Shown piece by piece: positions 33,791 through 42,872 of a DNA stretch of 64,000 nt; the stretch's first letter is position 1; each line of letters begins with the position of its first letter. Location: NCBI GenBank assembly GCA_905234235.1, contig CAJOHN010000004.1, forward strand, positions 20,027 through 84,026, in the 5' to 3' direction. The DNA comes from an uncultured Selenomonadaceae bacterium (GTDB lineage: Bacteria > Bacillota > Negativicutes > Selenomonadales > Selenomonadaceae). The notes below the pieces were generated by a model, which worked only from the letters and a program-made list of their open reading frames with translations, had not been told where the DNA came from and ran no database searches. The translations under genes and the position numbers were made by a program.

Positions 33791-35301
33791 CGCGATATTT
33801 GATGATACAGGGGACGGCCTCGCACGTGGGCAAGAGCATATTGACGGCGGGCTTATGCAGAATATTTTTCCGCGCAGGTTGTAAGGTCGCTCCGTTCAAA
33901 GCGCAAAATATGGCGTTAAATTCTTACGTGACGGCGGATGGTTTAGAAATGGGACGTGCACAAGTGGCGCAAGCAGAGGCGGCAGGGATTTTACCGCGCG
34001 TAGAAATGAATCCGGTATTATTAAAGCCGACGGGCAACGCAAGTTCGCAAGTAATAATCAACGGGCGGGCAATCGGCGTGATGAGTGCGGCAGAATATCA
34101 TAACGGCTATTCGCTGAAGGCGTTCGACGCGGTTAAGGCGGCACTTCAAAAATTATCAGCGGAATTTGACACGATAATAATTGAGGGGGCGGGCTCGCCT
34201 GCGGAAGTGAATTTGAAAGCCAATGACATTGTGAATATGCGCGTGGCGAAATATTTAAATGCGCCGGTGCTGTTGGTCGCGGACATAGACAGGGGCGGGG
34301 CTTTAGCGTCAATCGTCGGGACGTTGGAATTGCTGGACGACGACGAACGGGCTTTAGTCAAGGGCTTAGTCATCAACAAATTTCGCGGCGACGTGAGATT
34401 ATTTTTATCGGCGGTAGAATTTTTGGAGCATAAAACTAAAAAGCCTGTACTGGGGATATTGCCGCACATAGAAAAGTTAGGCGTCGATGATGAGGATTCG
34501 GTTTCATTGGACGACAAAACCTGCGCGGCGTCGGGCGAGATAAATATAGCGGTAGTGAGGCTGGGCAAGCTGTCGAACTTCACAGACTTTGACGCATTGG
34601 CGGGCGAGGCTGGCGTGAATTTATTTTACGCGACGGAGCCGAACGAATTGGATAAAGCGGACGTGATAATTTTGCCGGGCAGTAAGAATACGTCGGAGGA
34701 TTTAATTAATCTGCGCGGGAACGGGTTGGCGGAAAAAATTTTAGAAAAATCATCAGCGGGCGCGGCGATAATCGGAATATGCGGCGGCTTACAAATGCTC
34801 GGCGAAAAAATTTACGACCCATTAAAAACAGAATCGGAGCGCACGGAATTAGACGGGCTGGGATTATTGCCGATAGTCACGACGTTTCAAACGGAAAAAT
34901 TTACGCGCCAAGTTACATTACCGGAGATTGACATAGAATTTTTGGGCGCGAGAATTACCGGTAAGAATCTGACGGGCTACGAAATTCACAGCGGAGTTTC
35001 AAGTGGTCAGAGATTAGGGATCAGGGTTCGGGGAAATGTTTTCGGGACGTATGTACACGGGATATTTGACAACGACGAATTTCGGCGGGATATATTGAAC
35101 GCGGTGCGCAGACAAAAAAAATTACCGCCGCTTGAGGCTACGCGCAACGTACACGCGGAAAAGCAACGGAGTTATGACAGATTGGCAAATATTATTCGGG
35201 AAAATTTGGATGTGGAATTATTGGAACGGATAATGTCTGGAGATGATGATAACGGCGCGGCAAGAATCGTTAAGCGCGGGGCTGACAGCTATTTTAGATA
35301 A
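33787..35301 (+). CDS. cobQ: Cobyric acid synthase
   Basis: 504 residues. N-terminal ATP-binding domain: MIQGTASHVGKSILTAGLCR, PFKAQNMALNSYVTADGLEM GRAQ, VLLVADIDRGGALAS. Glutaminase domain: IIGICGGLQMLGE with the nucleophilic Cys, and YVHGIFDN with the catalytic His. It amidates adenosylcobyrinate diamide at four side chains. The last 28 codons overlap the convergent FtsZ-like gene by 84 bases. Confidence 0.96.
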   Translation: MTRYLMIQGTASHVGKSILTAGLCRIFFRAGCKVAPFKAQNMALNSYVTADGLEMGRAQVAQAEAAGILPRVEMNPVLLKPTGNASSQVIINGRAIGVMSAAEYHNGYSLKAFDAVKAALQKLSAEFDTIIIEGAGSPAEVNLKANDIVNMRVAKYLNAPVLLVADIDRGGALASIVGTLELLDDDERALVKGLVINKFRGDVRLFLSAVEFLEHKTKKPVLGILPHIEKLGVDDEDSVSLDDKTCAASGEINIAVVRLGKLSNFTDFDALAGEAGVNLFYATEPNELDKADVIILPGSKNTSEDLINLRGNGLAEKILEKSSAGAAIIGICGGLQMLGEKIYDPLKTESERTELDGLGLLPIVTTFQTEKFTRQVTLPEIDIEFLGARITGKNLTGYEIHSGVSSGQRLGIRVRGNVFGTYVHGIFDNDEFRRDILNAVRRQKKLPPLEATRNVHAEKQRSYDRLANIIRENLDVELLERIMSGDDDNGAARIVKRGADSYFR

Positions 35302-36036
35302 AAATTGGGCGTCGGGCTGTAGCTGGTTTTTAATAAAGTTGAGAGCGGCTTCAGTGCGCAAAAGGGTTGAACGGCTATCCAATCTGACGAAAACTTTCTG
35401 CGCGGCTTTAATATCGTCTTCATTGATTGTCGGGGATTGGGCGGCGTTTCTAACTGCTTCGAGCGGATTAGAGCCCTCAGCGAAACCGATAGCGGCGTCA
35501 CCGAATTTCAAATCCAAATCGATAGACAGCAGAATTTTAATGGCGTTGGCGAAGAAATCATTGGCGGCGTCGAAAAGTTCATGGATAGAGACTTGGGGCT
35601 GATTAATACGGAAGGCGAAAAATTTTTCAGCCGGGACGACGAACAGGTTATCGACAATCCCGCGCAGGTTTTTGAGAGTGTATTGGGCGTTCAATTTACG
35701 GGCGTGATTTTCGAGGATAAAAGGTTGGCACATGAGTGCGCTGATTTGGGCGTTTTTAGCGCAGGACGTAACGATAGGGGCGGCAATCCTCGCAGCATTG
35801 GACGCCAAACCGCCGGTCATAAAAATCGAATCTGAGCCCTGCAAAGCGTCGGCGAAATTTTTATATATAGAAGTTATATCACGATTAAGGAAGATATTTT
35901 TTTTAGCCAAACTGGTGAGCAAAATATTTTCGTCTTTGCCGATAGCGATACAATCTGCGGCATTGACGCCTGCCTGAATTAGTCTGGTGATGGTACGTGC
36001 GCCGCCTTCGCCGAGCCCGATAATTTTTGTGTTCAT
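35218..36036 (-). CDS. Divergent FtsZ/tubulin-like protein lacking the GTP-binding signature
   Basis: 272 residues that align along the FtsZ GTPase and C-terminal domains: IIGLGEGGARTITRLIQAG (FtsZ GVGGGG start), SDSIFMTGG, CQPFILENHARKLNAQYTL KNLRGIVDNLFVVP, and FGDAAIGFAEGSNPLEAVRN AAQSP. The tubulin signature GGGTGTG is replaced without a gap by ASNAARI at residues 78-84, and the first glycine loop carries GEGG. GTP hydrolysis is therefore doubtful. It may be a co-polymer, regulator or unrelated adaptor. It shares 84 bases with cobQ and is followed upstream by a phosphatase gene with nine bases between. Confidence 0.8.
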   Translation of the reverse strand: MNTKIIGLGEGGARTITRLIQAGVNAADCIAIGKDENILLTSLAKKNIFLNRDITSIYKNFADALQGSDSIFMTGGLASNAARIAAPIVTSCAKNAQISALMCQPFILENHARKLNAQYTLKNLRGIVDNLFVVPAEKFFAFRINQPQVSIHELFDAANDFFANAIKILLSIDLDLKFGDAAIGFAEGSNPLEAVRNAAQSPTINEDDIKAAQKVFVRLDSRSTLLRTEAALNFIKNQLQPDAQFLSKIAVSPALNDSCRAVIIISRHYPFQ

Positions 36037-36045
36037 AACAATCCC

Positions 36046-36723
36046 CTAATCACTCTGCCAAATTTTATCGCTGAGAATGTCAATGCAAGAAATTTTCCCC
36101 TTAGCCATAAACGAACCCGTATCCATAAGCGTAATTTTATTCGGCAAACGAATGGGATAATACCAATCGCGCTTAACAAAGGGCGTCGGAGTATGTCCGC
36201 AAATAACGTGCGCCGCCCCGCGATAGTTGTTATAAAATTCCTCGCGAATCCAGAGCAATGATTCTTCATCCTGTTCCTCAAGCGGCTTATTGGGCTTAAG
36301 CCCCGCGTGCACGAAAATATATTCTTCGCCATTGAGATTTATTTTATGGTAAAAGGGACGGTCGTTAATAAATTCCAAAGCCCGATGAAATGCCGTCGGG
36401 TCTTTTTTACGCCATTCGTCGAATTCGGCTTTAGTCTTATTGCCGCCGTTCGGGAGCCAGATATAACCTTCGGTGCCGCCCAGCGCGTAATAATAAAGCA
36501 TCATCTGTTCGTGATTGCCGCGCAGTGCCACGACGTTAGGTTTTTCGGACATCTCCATAGCCCAGCGGAAGCAACGCATATTATCTTCGCCCCTGTCGAT
36601 GTAGTCGCCCAGCAATATCAGATAATCTTGCCGCTCGTCGAATTCGATTTTATGAATCAGCGACAGTAGCTTAGAAAATTTGCCGTGAATGTCGCCGATA
36701 GCCAAAATCCGCCGGTAAGTCAT
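36046..36723 (-). CDS. PPP-family serine/threonine protein phosphatase
   Basis: 225 residues. The three metal-binding signatures of the PPP superfamily are present: GDIHGK (residues 10-15), LLGDYIDRG (about 38-45) and LRGNHEQM (about 68-75). Later FVHAGLKPN and VICGHTPTPF supply the remaining histidines. It resembles bacterial PrpA/PrpB or diadenosine tetraphosphatase-like enzymes. It is likely co-transcribed with the FtsZ-like gene. Confidence 0.9.
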   Translation of the reverse strand: MTYRRILAIGDIHGKFSKLLSLIHKIEFDERQDYLILLGDYIDRGEDNMRCFRWAMEMSEKPNVVALRGNHEQMMLYYYALGGTEGYIWLPNGGNKTKAEFDEWRKKDPTAFHRALEFINDRPFYHKINLNGEEYIFVHAGLKPNKPLEEQDEESLLWIREEFYNNYRGAAHVICGHTPTPFVKRDWYYPIRLPNKITLMDTGSFMAKGKISCIDILSDKIWQSD

Positions 36724-36847
36724 CGCCTCGCCCCCTTGAAATCTTTTCGGGTTAATTTCTGTTTAGCCGCTAATTTTCCTGCCCTTTGAATTTGCATTTT
36801 GGATAAAAAAGATATAGAATTCGCGGGCAAATGATAAGGAGGCAGTA

Positions 36848-37693
36848 ATGATGATAATAATCACAGGAATTTTAGGGCAGTTAGGTTACGACGTAGCGAA
36901 GGAATTAACGAAACGCGGCGTGGAATATGTAGCCCCCTCGCTTGAGGAATTGGAATTGACGACGGAGGCGGGCGCGAAGGATTTCATACTCGCCAAGAAA
37001 CCGGAAATGGTGATACACTGCGCGGCGTACACGGCGGTTGATAAGGCGGAGAGCGAACAGGAATTGGCATTGACGGTAAACGGATTAGGTACGCGTTGGG
37101 TAGCGGAGGCATGTCGGGACGTTGGCGCGAAGATGATTTACATAAGCACCGATTACGTCTTCGGCGGCGACGGGCACACTCCTTACGAAGTCAACGACGA
37201 GAAAAAGCCTGTTAATGTCTACGGGCGCAGTAAGCTACTCGGCGAGGACGCAGTCCGAATGATTTTGGAGAAATATTTTATCGTGCGGACGAGTTGGGTT
37301 TTCGGATTTAACGGACACAATTTCATCAAGACAATGCTAAAGCTTGCCAAGACGAAAGATAAATTAAACGTCGTCAACGACCAAATCGGCTCCCCAACGT
37401 ACACGGTAGATTTAGCGCGGTTGCTGGCTGACATGGCGGCGACGGACAAATACGGCGTTTATCACGCGAGCAATGAGGGCTATTGTTCATGGGCGGAATT
37501 TGCGCGAGAAATTTTTAAGCAAGCCGGCGTTGAGATAGAAGTTGACGGCATTCCTACCCTTGAATATCCGACACCTGCGCGGAGACCGTTTAATTCGCGG
37601 CTGAGCAAAAAGAGTTTAGACGCGGCGGGCTTTGAACGTTTACCAACTTGGCAAGACGCTTTATCACGCTATCTGATTGAGCTTAGAAAATAA
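36848..37693 (+). CDS. rfbD: dTDP-4-dehydrorhamnose reductase
   Basis: 281 residues, AGGAGG five bases upstream. NAD(P)-binding start ITGILGQLGYDVAKEL, then HCAAYTAVDKAESEQELALT VN, the SDR active site STDYVFGG with YGRSKLLGE (Tyr/Lys), and RTSWVFGFNGHNFIKTML. It reduces dTDP-4-keto-L-rhamnose for cell-surface polysaccharide. Other rhamnose genes are not in the window, so it is a stand-alone copy. Confidence 0.93.
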   Translation: MMIIITGILGQLGYDVAKELTKRGVEYVAPSLEELELTTEAGAKDFILAKKPEMVIHCAAYTAVDKAESEQELALTVNGLGTRWVAEACRDVGAKMIYISTDYVFGGDGHTPYEVNDEKKPVNVYGRSKLLGEDAVRMILEKYFIVRTSWVFGFNGHNFIKTMLKLAKTKDKLNVVNDQIGSPTYTVDLARLLADMAATDKYGVYHASNEGYCSWAEFAREIFKQAGVEIEVDGIPTLEYPTPARRPFNSRLSKKSLDAAGFERLPTWQDALSRYLIELRK

Positions 37694-37697
37694 GTGC

Positions 37698-37726
37698 TTG
37701 ACATTTTGTCTAATTAGTGATAAGGT
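37698..37726 (+). promoter_or_regulatory. Candidate promoter for the grpE-dnaK-dnaJ operon
   Basis: TTGACA at 37698-37703, 17-base spacer, TAAGGT at 37721-37726 (weak -10). It lies immediately after rfbD. No CIRCE inverted repeat (TTAGCACTC...GAGTGCTAA) is present between rfbD and grpE. Confidence 0.45.
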
Positions 37727-37752
37727 TTGCGCCGAAAAGAGAGGTGAGCGAC

Positions 37753-38316
37753 TTGGCAGAAGAAAAAAAGCTGGTCGTCAATAACGAGGACGGCGACAGC
37801 GCGGAAATAAATTTAGGAACAAAAGAAGAGCCGGAAGTAGAAATTGATACGACGGCGGCGGAGCTTGAAGATTTAAAAGCTCAGTTAGCGGCGAAGGATG
37901 ACAGGCTAATCCGTTTGCAAGCAGACTTCGATAACTTCCGCAAACGAACGGCGCGCGAGAAATCGGAATTGGCGGCGGTGATTGAACAAGCATTCTTAAA
38001 AGATTTACTGCCGCTACTCGATAACTTAAGTCGCGCAACACAAGCCGCACATAATGCTGATAACAACGACGTAGAAACCCTGCGTAAGGGAATCGAGATG
38101 ATAAGGCAGGAAACGGCGGCGGTAATGGGCAAGCACGGTTTGGAACCTATCGAGACGCTGGGCAAACCTTTCGACCCGAATTATCATCAAGCGGTAGGCG
38201 CGGTTAAGTCTGAAAATCAAGCGGACGGCACGATATTTGCGGAATTGCAACGGGGTTACATCGCACGCGGCAGAGTGATTCGTCCGAGCATGGTTCAAGT
38301 TGTTAATAACAACTAG
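37753..38316 (+). CDS. grpE: Nucleotide exchange factor GrpE
   Basis: 188 residues from a TTG at 37753 with GAGGTG six bases upstream (product MAEEKKLVVNNEDG). A GTG at 37717 would lie inside the promoter. The acidic N-terminal tail, a long coiled coil (AAELEDLKAQLAAKDDRLIR), the family motif QADFDNFRKRTAREK and the C-terminal beta domain (FDPNYHQAVG, GYIARGRVIRPSMVQV) are all present. It releases ADP from DnaK. No hrcA gene lies upstream. Confidence 0.95.
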   Translation: MAEEKKLVVNNEDGDSAEINLGTKEEPEVEIDTTAAELEDLKAQLAAKDDRLIRLQADFDNFRKRTAREKSELAAVIEQAFLKDLLPLLDNLSRATQAAHNADNNDVETLRKGIEMIRQETAAVMGKHGLEPIETLGKPFDPNYHQAVGAVKSENQADGTIFAELQRGYIARGRVIRPSMVQVVNNN

Positions 38317-38328
38317 GGAGGAATTTGT

Positions 38329-40179
38329 ATGAGTAAAGTCATTGGCATAGATTTAGGTACAACTAACAGCGTAGTAAGCGTCGTGGAAGGCGGCGAGCCC
38401 ACAGTCATAACCAACCCCGAAGGCAGCAGAATTACTCCGTCGGTTGTCGGTTTTACTAAGGACGGTCAACGTTTGGTCGGGCAATTGGCGAAGCGTCAAG
38501 CAGTCAGCAACCCCGACAGGACAATCTCCTCGATTAAACGTCACATGGGCGAAAGTTACAAAGTCAATATCGACGGCAAAGATTATACGCCGCCCGAAAT
38601 ATCGGCAATGGTTTTGCAGAAGCTCAAAGCGGACGCGGAGGCTTATTTGGGCGAGGCGGTTACGCAAGCGGTTATCACGGTTCCTGCTTACTTCAACGAC
38701 AGCCAACGTCAAGCAACTAAGGACGCGGGCACAATCGCCGGCTTGGAAGTTTTAAGAATCATCAACGAACCGACGGCGGCGGCATTGGCTTACGGTTTGG
38801 ACAAGGACAACGACGAAACCATTTTGGTATTTGACTTAGGCGGCGGCACGTTCGACGTCAGCATTTTGGAACTGGACGAACACACCTTTGAAGTCAAGGC
38901 GACCAGCGGCGACACGCATTTAGGCGGCGACGATTTTGACAAAAAGGTAATGGACTGGATGGTAGCCGAGTTCAAAAAGAGCAACGGTATAGACCTTTCG
39001 GTTGATAAGATGAGCGCGCAACGTCTGATTGAAGCGGCGGAGAAGGCTAAGATTGAATTGAGCTCGATGACTTCGACGAATATTAATCTGCCGTTCATTA
39101 CAGCCGACGCAACCGGACCGAAGCATTTAGATTTAACGTTGACGAGAGCAAAGTTTGATGATTTGACGCGTGATTTAGTGGAACGCACGATGACCCCGAC
39201 GCGCAACGCTATGAAAGACGCGGGCTTGACGGGCAAGGACATTGACAAGATTATTTTGGTTGGCGGCTCAAGCAGAATCCCTGCGGTACAAAATGCGATT
39301 CGTGAAATTCTCGGCAAAGAACCTTCCAAAGGTATCAATCCCGATGAATGCGTCTCGATTGGCGCGGCGATTCAAGGCGGCGTTTTAAGCGGCGAGTTCG
39401 GCAAGGGCAATGAAATTCTCCTGCTTGACGTGACTCCGTTATCATTGGGAATTGAGACGCTCGGCGGTGTGTGCACGAAGATTATCGAACGCAACACCAC
39501 AATTCCGACGCAAAAATCTCAAGTCTTCTCGACGGCGGCGGACGGGCAAACCAGCGTAGAAATTCATGTATTGCAGGGCGAACGCGAAATGGCGGCAGGT
39601 AACAAGACGCTCGGACGCTTTGTACTGGATGATATACCGCCTGCGCCGCGTGGAGTTCCGCAGATTGAAGTTACTTTCGACATCGACCGCAACGGCATTG
39701 TCAACGTCAGTGCTAAAGATAAAAGCACCGGCAAGGAACAGAAAATTACAATCCAATCGTCGAGCGGCATGAGTAAAGATGATATTGACCGCATGGTTAA
39801 AGAGGCTCAGGCGCACGAGGCGGAAGATAAAAAGCAACGCGAGGCGGCAGACGCCAAGAACGACGCGGAGCACACGGTTTATCAAGCAGAAAAAACTTGC
39901 AAGGATTTCGAGGGCAAAGTTGACGGCGATTTGATAAAGAATGTTCGTGACGCCGCGCAGATTCTCAAAGACAAGTTAGGCAGTGCCGATACCGAGACGC
40001 TGAAGAAATTAACGGAAGACGTTCGCCAAGCTCTGTACAAGCTCAGTGAGGCGGCGTACAAAGCGGGCGCGAATCCGAATCAAGGCGGCGAGCAAGCTGA
40101 TTTCACAAAGCAACAGGGCTCCGATAAAAAGGACGACGACGGCACGATAGACGCTGAATGGACAGACGCTAAGAAATAA
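38329..40179 (+). CDS. dnaK: Chaperone DnaK (Hsp70)
   Basis: 616 residues with AGGGAGG upstream. Nucleotide-binding signatures: [48 protein letters not shown]. The substrate domain has [15 protein letters not shown] and the C-terminal lid ends in an acidic tail ([17 protein letters not shown]). Full family length. Middle gene of grpE-dnaK-dnaJ; only 12 bases separate it from grpE. It carries just one iterated octamer. Confidence 0.98.
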   Translation: MSKVIGIDLGTTNSVVSVVEGGEPTVITNPEGSRITPSVVGFTKDGQRLVGQLAKRQAVSNPDRTISSIKRHMGESYKVNIDGKDYTPPEISAMVLQKLKADAEAYLGEAVTQAVITVPAYFNDSQRQATKDAGTIAGLEVLRIINEPTAAALAYGLDKDNDETILVFDLGGGTFDVSILELDEHTFEVKATSGDTHLGGDDFDKKVMDWMVAEFKKSNGIDLSVDKMSAQRLIEAAEKAKIELSSMTSTNINLPFITADATGPKHLDLTLTRAKFDDLTRDLVERTMTPTRNAMKDAGLTGKDIDKIILVGGSSRIPAVQNAIREILGKEPSKGINPDECVSIGAAIQGGVLSGEFGKGNEILLLDVTPLSLGIETLGGVCTKIIERNTTIPTQKSQVFSTAADGQTSVEIHVLQGEREMAAGNKTLGRFVLDDIPPAPRGVPQIEVTFDIDRNGIVNVSAKDKSTGKEQKITIQSSSGMSKDDIDRMVKEAQAHEAEDKKQREAADAKNDAEHTVYQAEKTCKDFEGKVDGDLIKNVRDAAQILKDKLGSADTETLKKLTEDVRQALYKLSEAAYKAGANPNQGGEQADFTKQQGSDKKDDDGTIDAEWTDAKK

Positions 40180-40197
40180 ATTTTAGTCGACAGCTAA

Positions 40198-40223
40198 GGG
40201 GAGGGAGGCGAAACTCTCTCCCC
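40198..40223 (+). terminator. Intercistronic hairpin between dnaK and dnaJ
   Basis: GGGGAGGGAG (40198-40207) pairs with CTCTCTCCCC (40214-40223) around GCGAAA, ten pairs with one G-U, followed by GTTGTTTGTTT. It could partly terminate transcription or protect the dnaK message, lowering dnaJ relative to dnaK. Confidence 0.55.
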
Positions 40224-40247
40224 GTTGTTTGTTTAGGGGGAAATGTT

Positions 40248-41429
40248 ATGGCGGGGAAAAAAGATTATTACGAGATACTGGGCGTGAATAAAAATTCTAC
40301 GGACGACGAGATTAAAAAGGCGTACCGGAAATTGGCGCGGCAATATCATCCGGATTTAAATCGCGACGACCCGAAAGCTGCTGAGGCTAAGATGAAAGAA
40401 ATCAACGAAGCCTACGACGTATTAAAAGACAAGGAGAAACGCGCGCAGTATGACCAATTCGGGCACGCGGCGTTTAGTGGCGGTGGCGGTTACGGGCATG
40501 GCGGCGGGACTTATACCAACGTCAACATGGAAGATATTTTCAATAACATGGGCGATATGGGCGGCTTTGGTTTCGGCGATATATTTGACCAATTTTTTGG
40601 TGGCGGCGGCGCAACTCGTTCCCGTCGTAAGTCTGAACCTCAACGGGGCGCGGATTTACGCTACGATTTAGCGATAACGTTTGAAGAAGCGGCGTTCGGC
40701 AAGAAGATGACGATAAAAGTACCGCGAATGGAAACTTGCGAGGAATGCGGCGGGACGGGAGCTAAGAAAGGTACCAAACCCGATGAATGCCCTGATTGTC
40801 ACGGGACGGGAATGCGACAGACTACGACGCGCACACCGTTTGGAGTTATTGCCAATTCGCGACCTTGCGAGCGTTGTCACGGGACGGGGCAGATTATTAA
40901 AAATCCTTGCGAACATTGTCACGGCGAGGGCAAAATTAAAAAGCTCCGCGACATAGAAGTTAATATCCCGAAGGGCGTCGACGAGGGGCAACGGCTTAGG
41001 ATACAGAATGGCGGGCAGGCAGGCGAACGCGGCGGAGCTCCCGGCGATTTGTTCATTTACATCAGGATTAAGCCGCATAGGATATTTACTCGGCAGGATA
41101 CGAATGTTTACTGTGAAATCCCGATAAGTTTTGTACAGGCGGCGTTGGGCGCGAAGGTAGACGCTCCGACGATTGACGGCAAGATTGAATTGACGATACC
41201 GGAGGGCACGCAATCCGGAACGGTGTTAAAAATTACGGGGAAGGGCATACCATATCTGCGCGGCGAGGGTCGTGGCGATGAATTTGTTCGGATAAAGGTA
41301 TTGACGCCGCAGAATTTATCAAGCCGACAAAAGAAACTCCTGCGCGAATTTGAGGACGGCGGTTCCGACAGCAAGAACAATCCGGAGAAGAAATCTTTTT
41401 TTGACAAGCTAAAGGACTTATTTGAATGA
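40248..41429 (+). CDS. dnaJ: Chaperone DnaJ (Hsp40)
   Basis: 393 residues. J domain with [10 protein letters not shown] and the YHPDL (HPD) motif; a Gly-rich linker ([10 protein letters not shown]); four zinc-binding repeats [24 protein letters not shown] and CEHCHGEG; then two substrate domains ([28 protein letters not shown]). It stimulates DnaK ATPase. Starts at ATG 40248 after AGGGGG. Confidence 0.97.
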   Translation: MAGKKDYYEILGVNKNSTDDEIKKAYRKLARQYHPDLNRDDPKAAEAKMKEINEAYDVLKDKEKRAQYDQFGHAAFSGGGGYGHGGGTYTNVNMEDIFNNMGDMGGFGFGDIFDQFFGGGGATRSRRKSEPQRGADLRYDLAITFEEAAFGKKMTIKVPRMETCEECGGTGAKKGTKPDECPDCHGTGMRQTTTRTPFGVIANSRPCERCHGTGQIIKNPCEHCHGEGKIKKLRDIEVNIPKGVDEGQRLRIQNGGQAGERGGAPGDLFIYIRIKPHRIFTRQDTNVYCEIPISFVQAALGAKVDAPTIDGKIELTIPEGTQSGTVLKITGKGIPYLRGEGRGDEFVRIKVLTPQNLSSRQKKLLREFEDGGSDSKNNPEKKSFFDKLKDLFE

Positions 41430-41448
41430 GCGCACTTGATGGCAAGGG

Positions 41449-41476
41449 TTTACTACAGAAAAATTTTTGATATAAT
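41449..41476 (+). promoter_or_regulatory. Promoter for lysA
   Basis: TTTACT at 41449-41454, 16-base spacer, TATAAT at 41471-41476, preceded by TTGA as an extended element. Transcription would start about 30 bases before the lysA start at 41513. Confidence 0.65.
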
Positions 41477-41512
41477 CAGCGTGTATACAAAAAACTTTTG
41501 GAGGCGTTATCA

Positions 41513-42823
41513 ATGACGAATGAAAATCACGCTGAACCATTTCACACGCCGAAAGTATTTCCGATGACAGAAGCCGCCCTGCGCGGAGAGATAAAAAAAT
41601 TTCCGACGCCGTTCCACATTTACGACGAGCGGACGATACGGGAGAATTTTAGAAAATTACGAGAGGCGTTTAGTTGGGCACCGAGTTTTTGCGAACATTT
41701 TGCGATAAAGGCGACGCCCAATCCATACATAACGGAGATAATGGCGCGTGACGGCGCGGGAACGGATTGCAGTTCGTTAGCGGAACTTTATATCAGCGAG
41801 GCGGCTGGCGTCACCGGCGAGAAAATAATTTTGACATCGAACGACACGCCCGCTGAAGAATTTCGTAAGGCATTGGACTTGGGCGCGATAATTAATCTTG
41901 ACGACATCACGCACATAGAATATCTGGAGAAAACTGCGCGGCTCCCCGAAATAATTTCGTTCCGCTACAATCCCGCTGACATTATGAACGACGGCAACGA
42001 CATAATCGGACGTCCCGCTGAGGCTAAATACGGCTTAACACGCAAGCAGATTTTTGAGGCGTACAAGATTTGTTTGGATAAGGGGATAACTCGTTTCGGC
42101 TTACACACAATGATAGCGTCCAATGAGCGGAAGGCGTCGACATTTATTTACACGGCGCGGATAATGTTTGAACTGGCGGCGAAGATAAAGAATCAGCTGG
42201 GGATAACGTTTGAATTTGTGAATTTAGGCGGCGGCTTAGGGATACCGTATCGCCCAGATGATTTGCCCGTCGATTTAAGAATGATAGGCGCCGGGATAAA
42301 GGAATTATTTTACGAGATAATGGTACCGAACGGGCTTGGCAATGTGCGTTTGGCAATGGAAAGCGGGCGTGCGATGACAGGTTCGGCGGGTTGGCTAGTG
42401 TCGACAGTCCTTCATAAGAAAAACACTTACAAAAATTATGTCGGCTTGGATGCGTGCATGTCAGATTTAATGCGCCCCGCGTTGTACAATGCCTATCATC
42501 ACATAACGGTTTTGGGCAAGGAGGATGAGCCTTGCGAGGCGATTTACGACGTGACGGGCTCGCTTTGTGAAAACAATGATAAGTTTGCAGTCGACCGCCG
42601 CTTACCGCCGATAGAAATTGGCGACGTACTGATAATTCACGACACGGGAGCGCACGGGCACGCAATGGGTTTCAATTACAATGGCAAGTTGCGTAGTGCG
42701 GAGCTTTTGATTCGGGACAGTGGCGAAGTCGAAATGATACGCCGCGCAGAGACTTTGGACGATTATTTTGCGACGCTGAACTTTCCTAAGGCTCGTCTCT
42801 CTTTAATTCCCGATAAAATTTAA
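41513..42823 (+). CDS. lysA: Diaminopimelate decarboxylase
   Basis: 436 residues from ATG at 41513 (MTNENHAEPFHTPKVFP), GGAGG eight bases upstream; a TTG at 41498 overlaps that site. PLP-lysine in FAIKATPNPYI, glycine-rich phosphate loop EFVNLGGGLGIPYRP, AMESGRAMTG and the second active-site motif YDVTGSLCENNDKF. Class III fold decarboxylase for the last step of lysine synthesis. The closest relatives by pattern are longer LysA-like enzymes with an extended N-terminus. Confidence 0.9.
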   Translation: MTNENHAEPFHTPKVFPMTEAALRGEIKKFPTPFHIYDERTIRENFRKLREAFSWAPSFCEHFAIKATPNPYITEIMARDGAGTDCSSLAELYISEAAGVTGEKIILTSNDTPAEEFRKALDLGAIINLDDITHIEYLEKTARLPEIISFRYNPADIMNDGNDIIGRPAEAKYGLTRKQIFEAYKICLDKGITRFGLHTMIASNERKASTFIYTARIMFELAAKIKNQLGITFEFVNLGGGLGIPYRPDDLPVDLRMIGAGIKELFYEIMVPNGLGNVRLAMESGRAMTGSAGWLVSTVLHKKNTYKNYVGLDACMSDLMRPALYNAYHHITVLGKEDEPCEAIYDVTGSLCENNDKFAVDRRLPPIEIGDVLIIHDTGAHGHAMGFNYNGKLRSAELLIRDSGEVEMIRRAETLDDYFATLNFPKARLSLIPDKI

Positions 42824-42872
42824 TTGGGAGGGGAAAATATACGATACACTTTCCGAGAGAGGTGGTCGAAAA

